A stretch of DNA of 53,798 nucleotides from Nonomuraea guangzhouensis. GTDB lineage: Bacteria > Actinomycetota > Actinomycetes > Streptosporangiales > Streptosporangiaceae. The first letter of the stretch is position 1; each line of letters starts with the position of its first letter. The stretch lies in assembly GCF_019396345.1 (NCBI RefSeq), contig NZ_JAHKRM010000054.1, positions 1 to 53,798 on the forward strand, in the 5' to 3' direction. This document shows positions 46,521 through 53,798 of this stretch, piece by piece. Below the pieces are notes generated by a model. The model searched no databases, was not told the origin of the DNA, and saw only the letters and a program-made list of their open reading frames with translations. The translations under genes and the position numbers were made by a program.

Positions 46521-47999
46521 TCATTCGCGCTGGTCAGAGTGCTTGTCGGGGTCGGCCATCAGGCCGATTCCCTTGAAGGTCATCCGCCCTCCGATCGGCC
46601 CCTTGTCGTACCCTCTCTGGACGAGCGTGTTGGAGAACGCTGTCTGCGATCCCGGGTCGAGCCCTTCGGCTGAACACCAGTCGCTGAAGGCGTTGAAGAG
46701 CTGCGTGGAGTTGCACTGTGGCCTACCGGTCACGACGCACTTCTCGGCGATGAACCGGGCGACCGCATCGGAGTCGTCTCGGTACTTCTGGGTGGCCTGC
46801 TTGACCGCGTCCGGCTCGTCTAAGCCCTTCGCCTGCCAGAAGGCGTAGCCCTCGACCATCCACGTGAGGATGCCGTCAGCCTCCAGGCGGAGCCGCTGCG
46901 GCAGCTCTCCGTCACGCTCCTCCTTGGGGATAACCACGTCGAAAGGGACCAGGCGCAGGCGACGCCAGATGCCCTCGTCGGAACCGCGGACAACGGGCCG
47001 GTAGTTCGACGCCATGACGAACGTGTGACTTGGATCGAACTCCCAGAAGTCCTCACGCATCCTGCGAGCTGCGATGGGGTCGCCACCGGTCAGCCGCTTG
47101 ACAGTGCCTTCGGCGAGGCGGCGCCCCTCGTCGAACTCCTGGATCACTGCGAGGCGAGCGCCGAACAGGCTTGCGCTGGAGGTGGGGTGGAAGTTGCCGG
47201 ACCGCTCGGCGAGCAACTCGGGGTCGGGGGTGACCGCGTAGTCGCCGAGGACGTAGTCAACCGACCCGAGCAACGTTCCTTTCCCGTTCGCCCCCACTCC
47301 GTAGAAGACGGCGAGGACGTGTTCCTGCACGACGCCGAGCAGGCTGTAGCCGAGCAGTCGCTGTACGAACGTCCTGACCGATTCGTCGGGCAAGATCCGC
47401 TCAAGGGTCTTGAGGAACTCGGGGGCTTCAGCGTCCGGCCGGAACGCGGCCTTGGTCACCTTGGTCAGATGCAGCATCGGGTCAGGTTCGAGCAACTCGC
47501 CGGTGCGCAAGTCGAGCACTCCGTTGGCGCAGTTGAGCAGATACGGATCTGCGTCGAGGGAGGACGGATCGAGGGCGATCAGCTTCTCGGTGCCAGCGAG
47601 GGTCAGAATGCCGGACACGCCGCGAGAACTCTCCAGCCGCTTCGCCGCTGCGACGATAGCCTTGCCGCCGTCGTCATCGTCCACCTTCTGTGCCCACTCC
47701 AGCGCGCCGCGAGCGACGGCCTTACCTCGGCGCTGGGTCTCTCCGGTCGTGTCGACCAGCCACCGGGCGCCGTCCCACACCATCCACTTCTTCCACACAG
47801 GGATGTAGCGAAGGTCGTTCCCGTAGGCGGCGACCAGGCGGCGGGCGTGCCCCAGTTCGGTGTACGGCTCCGACGGGGCGGGGTCCTCTTCGAGGACGAG
47901 CGGCAGGTGCGCCGCCAATATCTCGCTCCCGCCGTCATCCTGCGCGTCCGGACCTTGGGCCGGCGGCTCGTGGTAGCCGCTGATGTTGGGCGCGCTCAC
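46521..47999 (-). CDS. P4/D5-type primase-helicase (SF3)
   Basis: From GTG 47999 the protein is 492 aa. A D5-like N-terminal region is followed by an SF3 helicase with Walker A GVGANGKGT (about residues 228-236), Walker B-type VIQEFDE (about 284-290) and a sensor segment FVMASNYRPVV. The C-terminal winged-helix region ends the protein. With the prim-pol gene upstream, whose stop overlaps its start, it forms the replication pair typical of AICEs of the RepPP type. Probably initiates element replication. Confidence 0.85.
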   Translation of the reverse strand: MSAPNISGYHEPPAQGPDAQDDGGSEILAAHLPLVLEEDPAPSEPYTELGHARRLVAAYGNDLRYIPVWKKWMVWDGARWLVDTTGETQRRGKAVARGALEWAQKVDDDDGGKAIVAAAKRLESSRGVSGILTLAGTEKLIALDPSSLDADPYLLNCANGVLDLRTGELLEPDPMLHLTKVTKAAFRPDAEAPEFLKTLERILPDESVRTFVQRLLGYSLLGVVQEHVLAVFYGVGANGKGTLLGSVDYVLGDYAVTPDPELLAERSGNFHPTSSASLFGARLAVIQEFDEGRRLAEGTVKRLTGGDPIAARRMREDFWEFDPSHTFVMASNYRPVVRGSDEGIWRRLRLVPFDVVIPKEERDGELPQRLRLEADGILTWMVEGYAFWQAKGLDEPDAVKQATQKYRDDSDAVARFIAEKCVVTGRPQCNSTQLFNAFSDWCSAEGLDPGSQTAFSNTLVQRGYDKGPIGGRMTFKGIGLMADPDKHSDQRE

Positions 48000-49042
48000 G
48001 CGGCCCCCTTCCTGAGTGCGCGGGCGGCGGCGGATAGGTCGCCTGCGTGGTTGAGCACTGCGTACGCCCGGAAGCGGGTGTAGCCGTGCTGGTCGCCCGT
48101 GGTGGTTTGCTCGAACGGGGTGTTGCTGCTGTAGACGAAGAGGCACCCGTTGCGGATCGTGGCCGAGATCGGTGCGGTTGCCGTGGGGTGGCGCCACCGC
48201 GCGCCGTCGTCGTCGCCATCCAGGTCGAGGCACGTCCAGCCGTGGCCGTACAGGATGTCCGTCCACGACGCCGAGCTGGTGAAGGTGTCGGCGATCGAGG
48301 TGCCGGAGAACGTGGTCTGACGCGGGGCTGGCCGCTTGGCCAGCGACGTCGGGGCGGTGGCGGTCACCAGGTCGACGAGCCACCGGGGCGGCTCGGCGGG
48401 CGGCACGTCCGGGTCAACCCACCGGTATGGCTGGCCGGTGGAGGGATGCACGGACGGCGGGGCGACGCAGTAGGAGCCTGGCGTCTTGAGGTCGACACCC
48501 GTGTTCCGTAGCCGTACCGCGCTCAGCTTGCCGGGCGGACGTCGCAGGAACCGGTGTTCGCCACCGTCCCCGCGTCCCGAGATGGTCGTGAGCGTCCCCG
48601 GCAGCGGCTCGTACTGCTGCTCCAAGATAGTCAGGTGGGCGTCACCGCCGTGGCGCGGGTCGATGTCAACGACGAACAGCCCGGCCGGGATGGCGAGGCC
48701 GATGTTGGCGCGCGGGAAGCGCCGCCACCGGTCGGCCGCAATCTCCGGGTCGGAGGACGCGTCGAGGACGCCGTGACAGAGTTCGTGCCCGCAGACGTGC
48801 GGGCCCGGACACTTGGGCGTCTGGCATCGGCGGTCCCGGCACCGCCCCACCCCGTGGATCTCGGCCGGGGTCGTACAGGGCTGCTCGTGCCTGCAAGACG
48901 CAGGGTCGTGGCTCGGCAGAGGCGCCTGACAGTCAGGGCACCCGGCGCGCGGGAACTTCCCACCGTCAGCCAGGGGGAACACTCCCCATGTCGCGGCAGC
49001 CAGGGCCGTCGCCGCAGCGGGAAGGTCGTACGCGTTAGGCAT
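47996..49042 (-). CDS. Bifunctional DNA primase-polymerase (prim-pol)
   Basis: The 348-aa protein has the AEP prim-pol motifs: VVDIDPRHGG (motif I, two acidic ligands), SGRGDGGEHRFL (motif II) and DLKTPGSYCVAPPS (motif III). A Cys/His-rich insertion between about residues 35 and 92 (CPDCQ, CRHEQPC, CRDRRCQTPKC, CGHELC) probably binds zinc. It starts at ATG 49042, overlapping the previous stop by one base, and is coupled to the helicase gene. Confidence 0.9.
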   Translation of the reverse strand: MPNAYDLPAAATALAAATWGVFPLADGGKFPRAGCPDCQAPLPSHDPASCRHEQPCTTPAEIHGVGRCRDRRCQTPKCPGPHVCGHELCHGVLDASSDPEIAADRWRRFPRANIGLAIPAGLFVVDIDPRHGGDAHLTILEQQYEPLPGTLTTISGRGDGGEHRFLRRPPGKLSAVRLRNTGVDLKTPGSYCVAPPSVHPSTGQPYRWVDPDVPPAEPPRWLVDLVTATAPTSLAKRPAPRQTTFSGTSIADTFTSSASWTDILYGHGWTCLDLDGDDDGARWRHPTATAPISATIRNGCLFVYSSNTPFEQTTTGDQHGYTRFRAYAVLNHAGDLSAAARALRKGAA

Positions 49043-49476
49043 CAGGCACTCACCGCCTGGACGGGACGGGCGTCGTACACGCGGCGGATCCGAATCCTGA
49101 CGATGCGGCCACAGCCAGCACGGCGCTTACCTCGGGCGGCCTCGATGGACTCGGCGCGGCCGATATGGTGGCAGTGGCAGAGCGGGCAGCGGAAGACCAG
49201 CGTCCACATGGTTCGCCTGCCGGCCGGTGCGTCCGGCGCCCAGAGATCGGCGAACGCCGAACGGCTCCGCGGGATGACCCGGGCAGCCACGCCCAGCGGG
49301 TTATCGGCGAACAGGGCCAGCAACGCGGTCTGCTCCGAGGTACTGAATTCGGCGCCGCCAGCCTGTACCGTGGCAGACGAGAGAGCTTCGACGGGCTGGG
49401 CGGCCTTGTTCTTCTCGGTACGGGCTTCAGGGGTGCGACCCTGAGGCCCGTTCTTCTTGTTGTCAGGCGGCTGCAT
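49042..49476 (-). CDS. Small zinc-finger-like protein upstream of prim-pol
   Basis: From ATG 49476 (AAGGGGGA upstream) the 144-aa product has a disordered N-terminus, a helical middle and a C-terminal CPLCHCHHIGR motif followed by GKRRAGCGRIVRIRIRRVY, probably a zinc-binding, basic domain. Its stop overlaps the prim-pol start. Likely a replication accessory. Confidence 0.6.
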   Translation of the reverse strand: MQPPDNKKNGPQGRTPEARTEKNKAAQPVEALSSATVQAGGAEFSTSEQTALLALFADNPLGVAARVIPRSRSAFADLWAPDAPAGRRTMWTLVFRCPLCHCHHIGRAESIEAARGKRRAGCGRIVRIRIRRVYDARPVQAVSA

Positions 49477-49568
49477 CGCGAATCCCCCTTGACCACAGGA
49501 CAAGTGCGCCCTTCTGGCAACCCCTTGACCTGCGACGTTGTGCGGTCGTCTCACGCCTTCTCACGCCT

Positions 49569-49787
49569 TTACTCCGCTGCGGTCGCATCGAGCAGAGCGA
49601 TGATGGAACTGGTGATGACCTTCGTCCTCTTGCCGACACGCAACGTCCGGATGGGAGCAGTGCCGCGCTTGATCTCCCCGTAGAGGTGGGCCCGCGACAC
49701 GCCAACAGCTAATGCCGCGGGGGTGACGTCCACCGTCGGCGGCCACGATCGGATCTCATCGAGGGTCGGTCGGTTCTTTTCGGCCAT
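49569..49787 (-). CDS. xis: Excisionase-like HTH protein (element B Xis candidate)
   Basis: The 72-aa product has an AlpA/Xis-like winged HTH (TPAALAVGVSRAHLYGEIKRG, then RTLRVGKRTKVITSSIIALLD). It is divergent from the XRE repressor gene and lies close to int. ATG 49787 follows AAGGGGA. I prefer this as Xis over the other Xis-like genes because of its place near int, though it reads toward the replication genes and may instead activate them (Pra-like). Confidence 0.7.
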   Translation of the reverse strand: MAEKNRPTLDEIRSWPPTVDVTPAALAVGVSRAHLYGEIKRGTAPIRTLRVGKRTKVITSSIIALLDATAAE

Positions 49788-49923
49788 GCGGGATCCCCTT
49801 GACCTCGAATGCTCATTTTGAGCGTCTACTGACGCAGAATGATGCGTCTGTTGCTCATGATAGCGCTCATATAGACCGCTGGGGACTCTCAAGACTGATT
49901 GGACCGCGCGTCATTTTGATGCC
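49788..49923. promoter_or_regulatory. Divergent control region with inverted repeats
   Basis: GCTCA-TTT-TGAGC (49811-49823) and GACGCA-N6-TGCGTC (49831-49848) are inverted repeats. The word GCTCAT occurs three times (49811, 49853, 49865), and the Xis gene and XRE repressor gene start outward on each side. Likely operators of the repressor. Confidence 0.55.
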
Positions 49924-50442
49924 ATGCTTTTCGGCATGACGAATGAGCAGCGCACACCCAGCGAGGTGCTGAGGCAGAACATCCAGCGTTTGAGGCAAGG
50001 CCAGCGGCTCACGTACGTGGAACTGGTGGAGCGACTCAAGGAGCTCGGCCACCCCATCCCCCTCATCGGGCTACGGCGCATCGAGAGGGGGGAGCGGCGC
50101 GTCGACGCCGACGACCTGGTGGCCTTGGCCTACGTGCTCGGCGTCGCCGTCGTTGACCTGCTGATCCCCGGCGACGCACCCGACAGTCAGCCCTACGACA
50201 TCACGCCGGAAGTGCGGGTGTCCGTGGGCCAGGCGCGGAAATGGATCGGCGGCCACGGATTCCTATCTCAGCCGATCACCCCCGGAGAGCTCGCTGACAG
50301 GCTGCACTGGATGCCCAAGGATCGGGCTGAGGCCGCACTCCGCGAGTGGCTCGACCCGGAGGACCGCGAGTGGCTGGCTCAAGCCGAGAAGGACCAGAAG
50401 GGAGAGCCCGAGACAGATGGCAGACCCGATCAAGAAAATTGA
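49924..50442 (+). CDS. XRE-family repressor
   Basis: The N-terminal HTH is of XRE type (RLTYVELVERLKELGHPIPLIGLRRIERGERR, about residues 29-60, then DDLVALAYVLGVAVVDLL). A C-terminal region without a known family follows. At 172 aa it is a size typical of small element repressors. ATG 49924 or 49936. The stop overlaps int by 26 bp, so repressor and integrase are coupled. Confidence 0.8.
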   Translation: MLFGMTNEQRTPSEVLRQNIQRLRQGQRLTYVELVERLKELGHPIPLIGLRRIERGERRVDADDLVALAYVLGVAVVDLLIPGDAPDSQPYDITPEVRVSVGQARKWIGGHGFLSQPITPGELADRLHWMPKDRAEAALREWLDPEDREWLAQAEKDQKGEPETDGRPDQEN

Positions 50443-51601
50443 GCTCAAGGACGGCACGGTCCGCTACAGGTTCGTGATCGACATCGGTCACGACCCAGAG
50501 ACGGGCAAGCGCAAGCAGCAGACCTGCACGTTCAATACGAAGACGCAAGCCAAGTCCGAGTACGCCCGGATCAAGCACGAGTGCGACCGCGGCACCTACG
50601 TGCGGCCGCACAAGCTAACCGTCGACGAGTTCCTCGACGAGTGGCTGGCCAGCGCCACCAGAGATGTGGAGAAGGCCACCGCGGCGAACTACCGCGACGC
50701 ACTGCTACCCGTACGCGAGCGGTGCGGCAAACGGCTGCTACAGAGCCTCACCGAGACCGACGTCGAGAAACTGGTCGACTGGATCCTGACCGGCGCTCGC
50801 CGCCGCGGCGGGGCGCCCGGCACCGGCCTGTCCGTACGTTCGGCGTCGCTGACCCTGAGCAAGCTCCGTACGGCGCTGAACGTGGCCGTGCGCCGGCAGC
50901 TGGTCGTCCGCAACGTGGCCGCGTTCGTGACCATCCCTCGCGCCGCACGTAAGGCGGAGCAGGAGACGCAGGCCAAGCGCACGCCGTGGACGACGGAGGA
51001 GGTGAAGACGTTCCTTGCCGGGATCCGCGAGGAGCGGCTGTTCTCGGTGATGCTCCTGTCCCTGCTTGGGCTGCGGCCGGCCGAGGTGTGCGGGCTGCGC
51101 TGGATAGACGTCGATTTCGAGGCGGGCACGATCGCGGCCGGGAAGAACACGCGGACGCTCGCGGACGGCCAGGTAGAGGAGAAGGGCGCCAAGAGCGCCG
51201 CCGGCAACCGCGGACTACCAGGGCCGGGCGTGGTGATGGCCGCGCTGAAGGCGTTCAAGACGCTGCAGACGACCGAGAGGCTCGCGGCGGGTGACGCGTA
51301 CAGCGCGAGCGGCTACGTGCTTGTCGACGAGCTGGGGGCGCCTCAGCGGACGGACTGGCTACGGCGCAGGGCTTACGAGCTGATGGAGAAGGTGGGCGTG
51401 CGCGGGAAGGGCGAGGTGCGGCTGTACGACTGCCGCCACTCCTGCCTGACCTTCCTGGGTGGGGCGGGAGTGCCGGACGTGGTGCTCGCTGCGTGGGCCG
51501 GTCACGCGGACGGCGGCACGCTGGCCAAGCGGGTGTACATCCACCCGGACATGAGTCACCTGAGGGCGGCCACCGAGCAGCTCGACGCGCTGCTCGGATA
51601 G
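50417..51601 (+). CDS. int: Tyrosine-family integrase of element B
   Basis: The 394-aa protein has an arm-binding N-terminus, a SAM-like domain (about residues 68-160, TVDEFLDEWLASATRDVEKATAANY) and the catalytic domain with Arg in LLGLRPAEVCGLRW, the box II DCRHSCLTFL, GHADGGT and the nucleophile Tyr in RVYIHPD. It ends 120 bp from the tRNA-Pro att site. It is not similar to the element A integrase beyond the family level, although both use the same att core. Confidence 0.92.
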   Translation: MADPIKKIELKDGTVRYRFVIDIGHDPETGKRKQQTCTFNTKTQAKSEYARIKHECDRGTYVRPHKLTVDEFLDEWLASATRDVEKATAANYRDALLPVRERCGKRLLQSLTETDVEKLVDWILTGARRRGGAPGTGLSVRSASLTLSKLRTALNVAVRRQLVVRNVAAFVTIPRAARKAEQETQAKRTPWTTEEVKTFLAGIREERLFSVMLLSLLGLRPAEVCGLRWIDVDFEAGTIAAGKNTRTLADGQVEEKGAKSAAGNRGLPGPGVVMAALKAFKTLQTTERLAAGDAYSASGYVLVDELGAPQRTDWLRRRAYELMEKVGVRGKGEVRLYDCRHSCLTFLGGAGVPDVVLAAWAGHADGGTLAKRVYIHPDMSHLRAATEQLDALLG

Positions 51602-51673
51602 GGCGGGTACCACACTCCAGCGGGTACCGAGGTCGGCAGCCGATTGTGAGAGATTGTGAGACGGAAGCCAAAA

Positions 51674-51703
51674 GGCCCCGACTCACCGAAGTGAATCAGG
51701 GCC
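51674..51703 (-). terminator. Terminator of tRNA-Pro, supplied by element B
   Basis: GGCCC-C-GA-C-TCAC pairs with GTGA-A-TC-A-GGGCC (51674-51703), with single mismatches and a CGAA loop. On the minus strand it is followed by TTTTGG. It stands where the chromosomal terminator at 13256 stood before integration. Confidence 0.65.
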
Positions 51704-51720
51704 CTGACCTGCAACCATCT

Positions 51721-51764
51721 GTCGGGGCGACAGGATTTGAACCTGCGACTTCTTGCTCCCAAAG
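51721..51764 (-). repeat. Right attachment site within tRNA-Pro
   Basis: The third copy of the 44-bp att block. It continues into the complete tRNA 5' part, so this side is the reconstituted tRNA gene (attR). Confidence 0.93.
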
Positions 51765-51795
51765 CAAGCGCGCTACCAAGCTGCGCCACGCCCCG
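51722..51795 (-). tRNA. tRNA-Pro (TGG)
   Basis: The minus strand folds into a cloverleaf with acceptor stem CGGGGCG (51789-51795) pairing with 51723-51729 and discriminator A at 51722. The anticodon stem CTTGC/GCAAG holds the loop TTTGGGA, anticodon TGG with G37, as usual for tRNA-Pro. The GTTCAAATC T loop is standard. No CCA is encoded. It is the integration target of both elements. Confidence 0.95.
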
Positions 51796-51884
51796 TCTCG
51801 CCGGGTACGCACGCGCTCCGTGACTCCGGTACGCTTACGCCCTGACGACCGGTTGAAGTCTAGACCAGACTCCGACTGGTTCGC

Positions 51885-51955
51885 GCGGACGTAGCTCAAT
51901 GGTAGAGCCCTAGTCTTCCAAACTAGCTACGCGGGTTCGATTCCCGTCGTCCGCT
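51885..51955 (+). tRNA. tRNA-Gly (TCC)
   Basis: GCGGACG (51885-51891) pairs with CGTCCGC (51948-51954), with discriminator T. The anticodon stem CTAGT/ACTAG holds loop CTTCCAA, anticodon TCC. The T arm has GGTTCGATTCC. CCA follows directly at 51956-51958. It is divergent from tRNA-Pro across a 89-bp gap. Confidence 0.95.
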
Positions 51956-51964
51956 CCAAAGGCG

Positions 51965-51998
51965 AAAGGCCAGGTCAGCCCCATGGGATGACCTGGCC
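51965..51998 (+). terminator. Terminator of tRNA-Gly
   Basis: AAAGGCCAGGTCA pairs with TGACCTGGCCTT around a loop that contains CCCCATGGG, 7 nt after the tRNA. Confidence 0.75.
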
Positions 51999-52173
51999 TT
52001 CGTGATCTCCGCTACTTCTTCTCGATCTTCTGTGCTCTTTCGGTGCCCTGCCGAGCGCCTGTGCGATGGCCTGGTCGGTCCTGTGTCGCGTGCCGGTGGA
52101 TCAGCGCAGCTCGCGTGGAGGAGTGCTCGGCAGCCGTGGTCGCGTGCCAGGCCGGCTGTGATGTGTCGTCAGG

Positions 52174-52821
52174 TCAGCTGGATTCGCACAACCTGTTGAG
52201 CTCCGCGACGTCTGTATTGATATCCGTGATCACCTGGTTGGGATCGCCGCCGGTCATGCCGGTCAAGCGGAAGTTCAGTTCCCGGAATTCGGCGGCCAGC
52301 CGGCTGATTTTCGACCCCACTGCTCCTTCCGCGTCGAGTACCGCGCTCATCAGGTCGCTGGATGTCTGCTGAGCCGCGGCTGCCTGGCTGCTGCGGACGG
52401 TCCCGGCGTTCCGGCGGTATGCGGTCAGCGCCGTCGCCGCCTCGTCGCAACCGCCGGGCCGGACCGCTGACAGCGGTTCGGAGGAAGGGGCGACCGCTCG
52501 CGTGGGGCTTGGCTTTGGTGGCTTGGGCGTACTGGATTTAGGCGATGGGGTCGGCCGTGCGGGCCGGGTGGTGACGGGGTCCGATGACGGTGACTGCTGG
52601 GCCGGGGTGGTGACCGGATCCGATGACGGTAACTGCGGGGCCGGGGTGGGGACCACCGCGTCGGGCTGGGACTGCGGAGGCTGGGCCGGCGGCGCAAGGT
52701 AGGCGACCAGCGCGACCACGGCGGCGAACGCAGCCGCAAGCGCGCTCACTGCCGTCCAGTTCAGGCGCATGCCTGCTCGTCCGCTCGCCGTCGGCCGCTG
52801 CGCTGATCCATTCTCCGTCAT
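52174..52821 (-). CDS. Membrane protein with Pro/Ser-rich stalk and helical domain
   Basis: From ATG 52821 the 215-aa product has one membrane segment (about residues 22-46), a Pro/Ser/Thr linker with SSDPVTT repeats (about 50-110), and an extracellular helical domain (about 118-215) whose two Cys could form a disulphide. No family recognised. Chromosomal gene right of the array. Confidence 0.65.
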   Translation of the reverse strand: MTENGSAQRPTASGRAGMRLNWTAVSALAAAFAAVVALVAYLAPPAQPPQSQPDAVVPTPAPQLPSSDPVTTPAQQSPSSDPVTTRPARPTPSPKSSTPKPPKPSPTRAVAPSSEPLSAVRPGGCDEAATALTAYRRNAGTVRSSQAAAAQQTSSDLMSAVLDAEGAVGSKISRLAAEFRELNFRLTGMTGGDPNQVITDINTDVAELNRLCESS

Positions 52822-53131
52822 CGCCTCATCGTGGCCGAGCCGCCCAGCTTGGTCCAGAACGCCTACAGACGCCTAAAAGGGCAGGGGCGGTGAAACGGCG
52901 CGATGGCGGTCATGAGCTCCCGTGGGCGTGGCGAGGGTGTTGCCCGCGTGCCAAGCTGATGCTCGTGGATATGATCGCCGGCTGCTTCATGACCTCCGGG
53001 GAAGCGCTGATATACAGGTACCGCCGCCGCCTGCGACCATCGTCGGGCGACGAGTAGCGAGGCAACCTCCAGAGCTGTATCACCAGCCGGGAATTCGCGT
53101 CGACAAAGATCACGTGGGGAGTGGGCAGCGG
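52822..53131. other. 310-bp region without a supported gene
   Basis: Short frames exist (for example an overlap with 52960-53057 plus) but have no ribosome site and no family. It should hold the promoter of the flavoprotein gene. Nothing further is evident. Confidence 0.4.
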
Positions 53132-53677
53132 GTGACCCGATCCGGCAAGGTTCTCTACGTCATCGTGTGTGCGGCCGGACCTGCCGGGGACGTCGGCCGG
53201 CTGGTCGGCATGGCTCAGGGGGAAGGGTGGATCGTGCAGGTCATCGCCACGCCCTCCGCGCTCGCCTTCATCGACGGTCCGGCCCTGGAGCGGCAGACCG
53301 GGCGGCCCGTCCTCAGCCAGTACCGCAGGCCGGACGAGCCGAAGGCGCCACGAGCGGACGCGATCATCGTCGCGCCGGCGACCTACAACACCGTCAACAA
53401 GTTCGCCCAGGGCATCGCCGACACCTATGCCCTTGGCCTGCTCTCCGAGGCACCGGGGCTTGGGATTCCGGTTGTCGTCATGCCCTTCGTCAACAGCGCC
53501 CTGGCCGCACGCGCGCCCTTCGTACGCAGCATCGAAGGTCTGCGCTCCGAAGGGGTCCGCGTGGTGTTCGGCGCCGCCGGCCAGGTCGAGCCGCACGACC
53601 CGGGCTTCGGAGATGGCCTCATCGACGCCTTCCCCTGGAAACGCGCGCTCGCCGAACTTGGCGAATCGGGCTCTTAG
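53132..53677 (+). CDS. Flavoprotein of the CoaC/Dfp family
   Basis: The protein of 181 aa from GTG 53132 matches flavin-dependent decarboxylase-like proteins: an N-terminal VLYVIVCAAGPAG phosphate-binding start, APATYNTVNKFAQGIADT (FMN-contact region, about residues 90-107), and MPFVNSALAARAPFVRSIEGLRSEGVRVV. Relatives decarboxylate cysteine-containing peptides or phosphopantothenoylcysteine. The exact substrate is unknown. The frame is open to 52922, but the upstream part does not look like the family. Confidence 0.8.
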   Translation: MTRSGKVLYVIVCAAGPAGDVGRLVGMAQGEGWIVQVIATPSALAFIDGPALERQTGRPVLSQYRRPDEPKAPRADAIIVAPATYNTVNKFAQGIADTYALGLLSEAPGLGIPVVVMPFVNSALAARAPFVRSIEGLRSEGVRVVFGAAGQVEPHDPGFGDGLIDAFPWKRALAELGESGS

Positions 53678-53737
53678 AGCTACTAACAAAATGATCTAGA
53701 GGCGTGTCTTCTGGCACTGCAGGTCGTTGATCTTCGC

Positions 53738-53798
53738 GTGAAGAAGGGCGAGCAACTGCCGTGGATCGTGCCGGACAGCTTGTGGGAGCGGATCGAGC
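53738..53798 (+). CDS. Start of an IS5-family-like transposase (partial)
   Basis: GTG 53738 opens a frame with LPWIVPDSLWERIE, the usual N-terminus of IS5-type transposases of actinomycetes. The gene runs off the window. GAGGCGTGTCTTCTGGCA just before it (from 53699) looks like an IS terminal repeat, next to CTAG (53696-53699), a possible target site. Confidence 0.6.
   Translation, partial: MKKGEQLPWIVPDSLWERIE

Larger units (their letters stand above)
22063..51764. mobile_element. Element B: intact-looking AICE with a tape-measure module (29.7 kb)
   Basis: Bounded by the att blocks at 22019 and 51721. It contains an integrase (50417), a xis-like gene (49569), a divergent XRE repressor (49924), a prim-pol/P4-helicase replication pair (49042-46521), a TraB-like translocase (32163) with Spd-like neighbours, and a Nudix gene. 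These are the modules of an actinomycete integrative and conjugative element with prim-pol replication. An operon with a phage tape-measure gene (44314-38553) is inserted between transfer and replication modules on the opposite strand. Cargo includes an alpha/beta hydrolase, SsgA-like genes and a Pycsar-effector-like gene. Confidence 0.85.

Overview
The window is GC-rich DNA from an actinomycete, most likely of the Streptosporangiales (Nonomuraea-like). That placement is an inference from the valS, clpX, clpP2, clpP1, tig order, GTG and TTG starts, and the many Scr1-type XRE/DUF5753 regulators. I ran no database search. Family calls rest on motifs read by eye.

Layout. (1) 1-13291 is chromosome: the leader and promoter of a leftward rRNA operon lying outside the window, valS, clpX, the clpP1-clpP2 pair with a ClgR-like operator, tig, an XRE/DUF5753 regulator divergent from a GHKL ATPase, M48 and M1 metallopeptidases, and a Pro/Ser/Thr-rich membrane protein. 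(2) 13292-51764 is a tandem array of two integrated elements. A 44-bp identity block, which is the 3' part of tRNA-Pro(TGG), occurs at 13292, 22019 and 51721; only the last copy is a whole tRNA. Each segment has its own tyrosine integrase just left of its right-hand block. (3) 51722-53798 is chromosome again: tRNA-Pro, tRNA-Gly(TCC), a membrane protein, a flavoprotein and the first codons of an IS5-like transposase.

Element A (13336-22062, 8.7 kb) looks like a decayed pSAM2-type AICE. It keeps xis and int. Its replication initiator and a divergent GntR regulator have both lost their N-terminal halves at one junction near 19940, no transfer gene remains, and int carries a pair of compensating frameshifts.

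Element B (22063-51764, 29.7 kb) looks intact. It has int, a xis-like gene and a divergent XRE repressor; a prim-pol plus P4/D5-type helicase replication pair; a TraB/FtsK-like DNA translocase with Spd-like membrane proteins; a Nudix protein (Pif-like by position); two SsgA-like genes; an orphan Pycsar TM effector-like protein; and an alpha/beta hydrolase. On the other strand it carries an operon around an 1118-aa phage tape-measure protein with no capsid, portal, terminase or tail-tube genes. This conjugative element with a lone tape-measure module is the best candidate here for an undescribed system.

Element B is also rich in cis-acting DNA: seven AGTCGTGA octamers (23996-24153), CACGAC arrays just after the translocase gene (34301-34518), about twenty GCGGACAT octamers within the next gene (35002-35643), three TTGTCC-N8-GGACAA operators (22294-22669), a leader hairpin shared by two genes, and a 104-bp symmetric inverted repeat (46409-46512) downstream of the primase-helicase gene.
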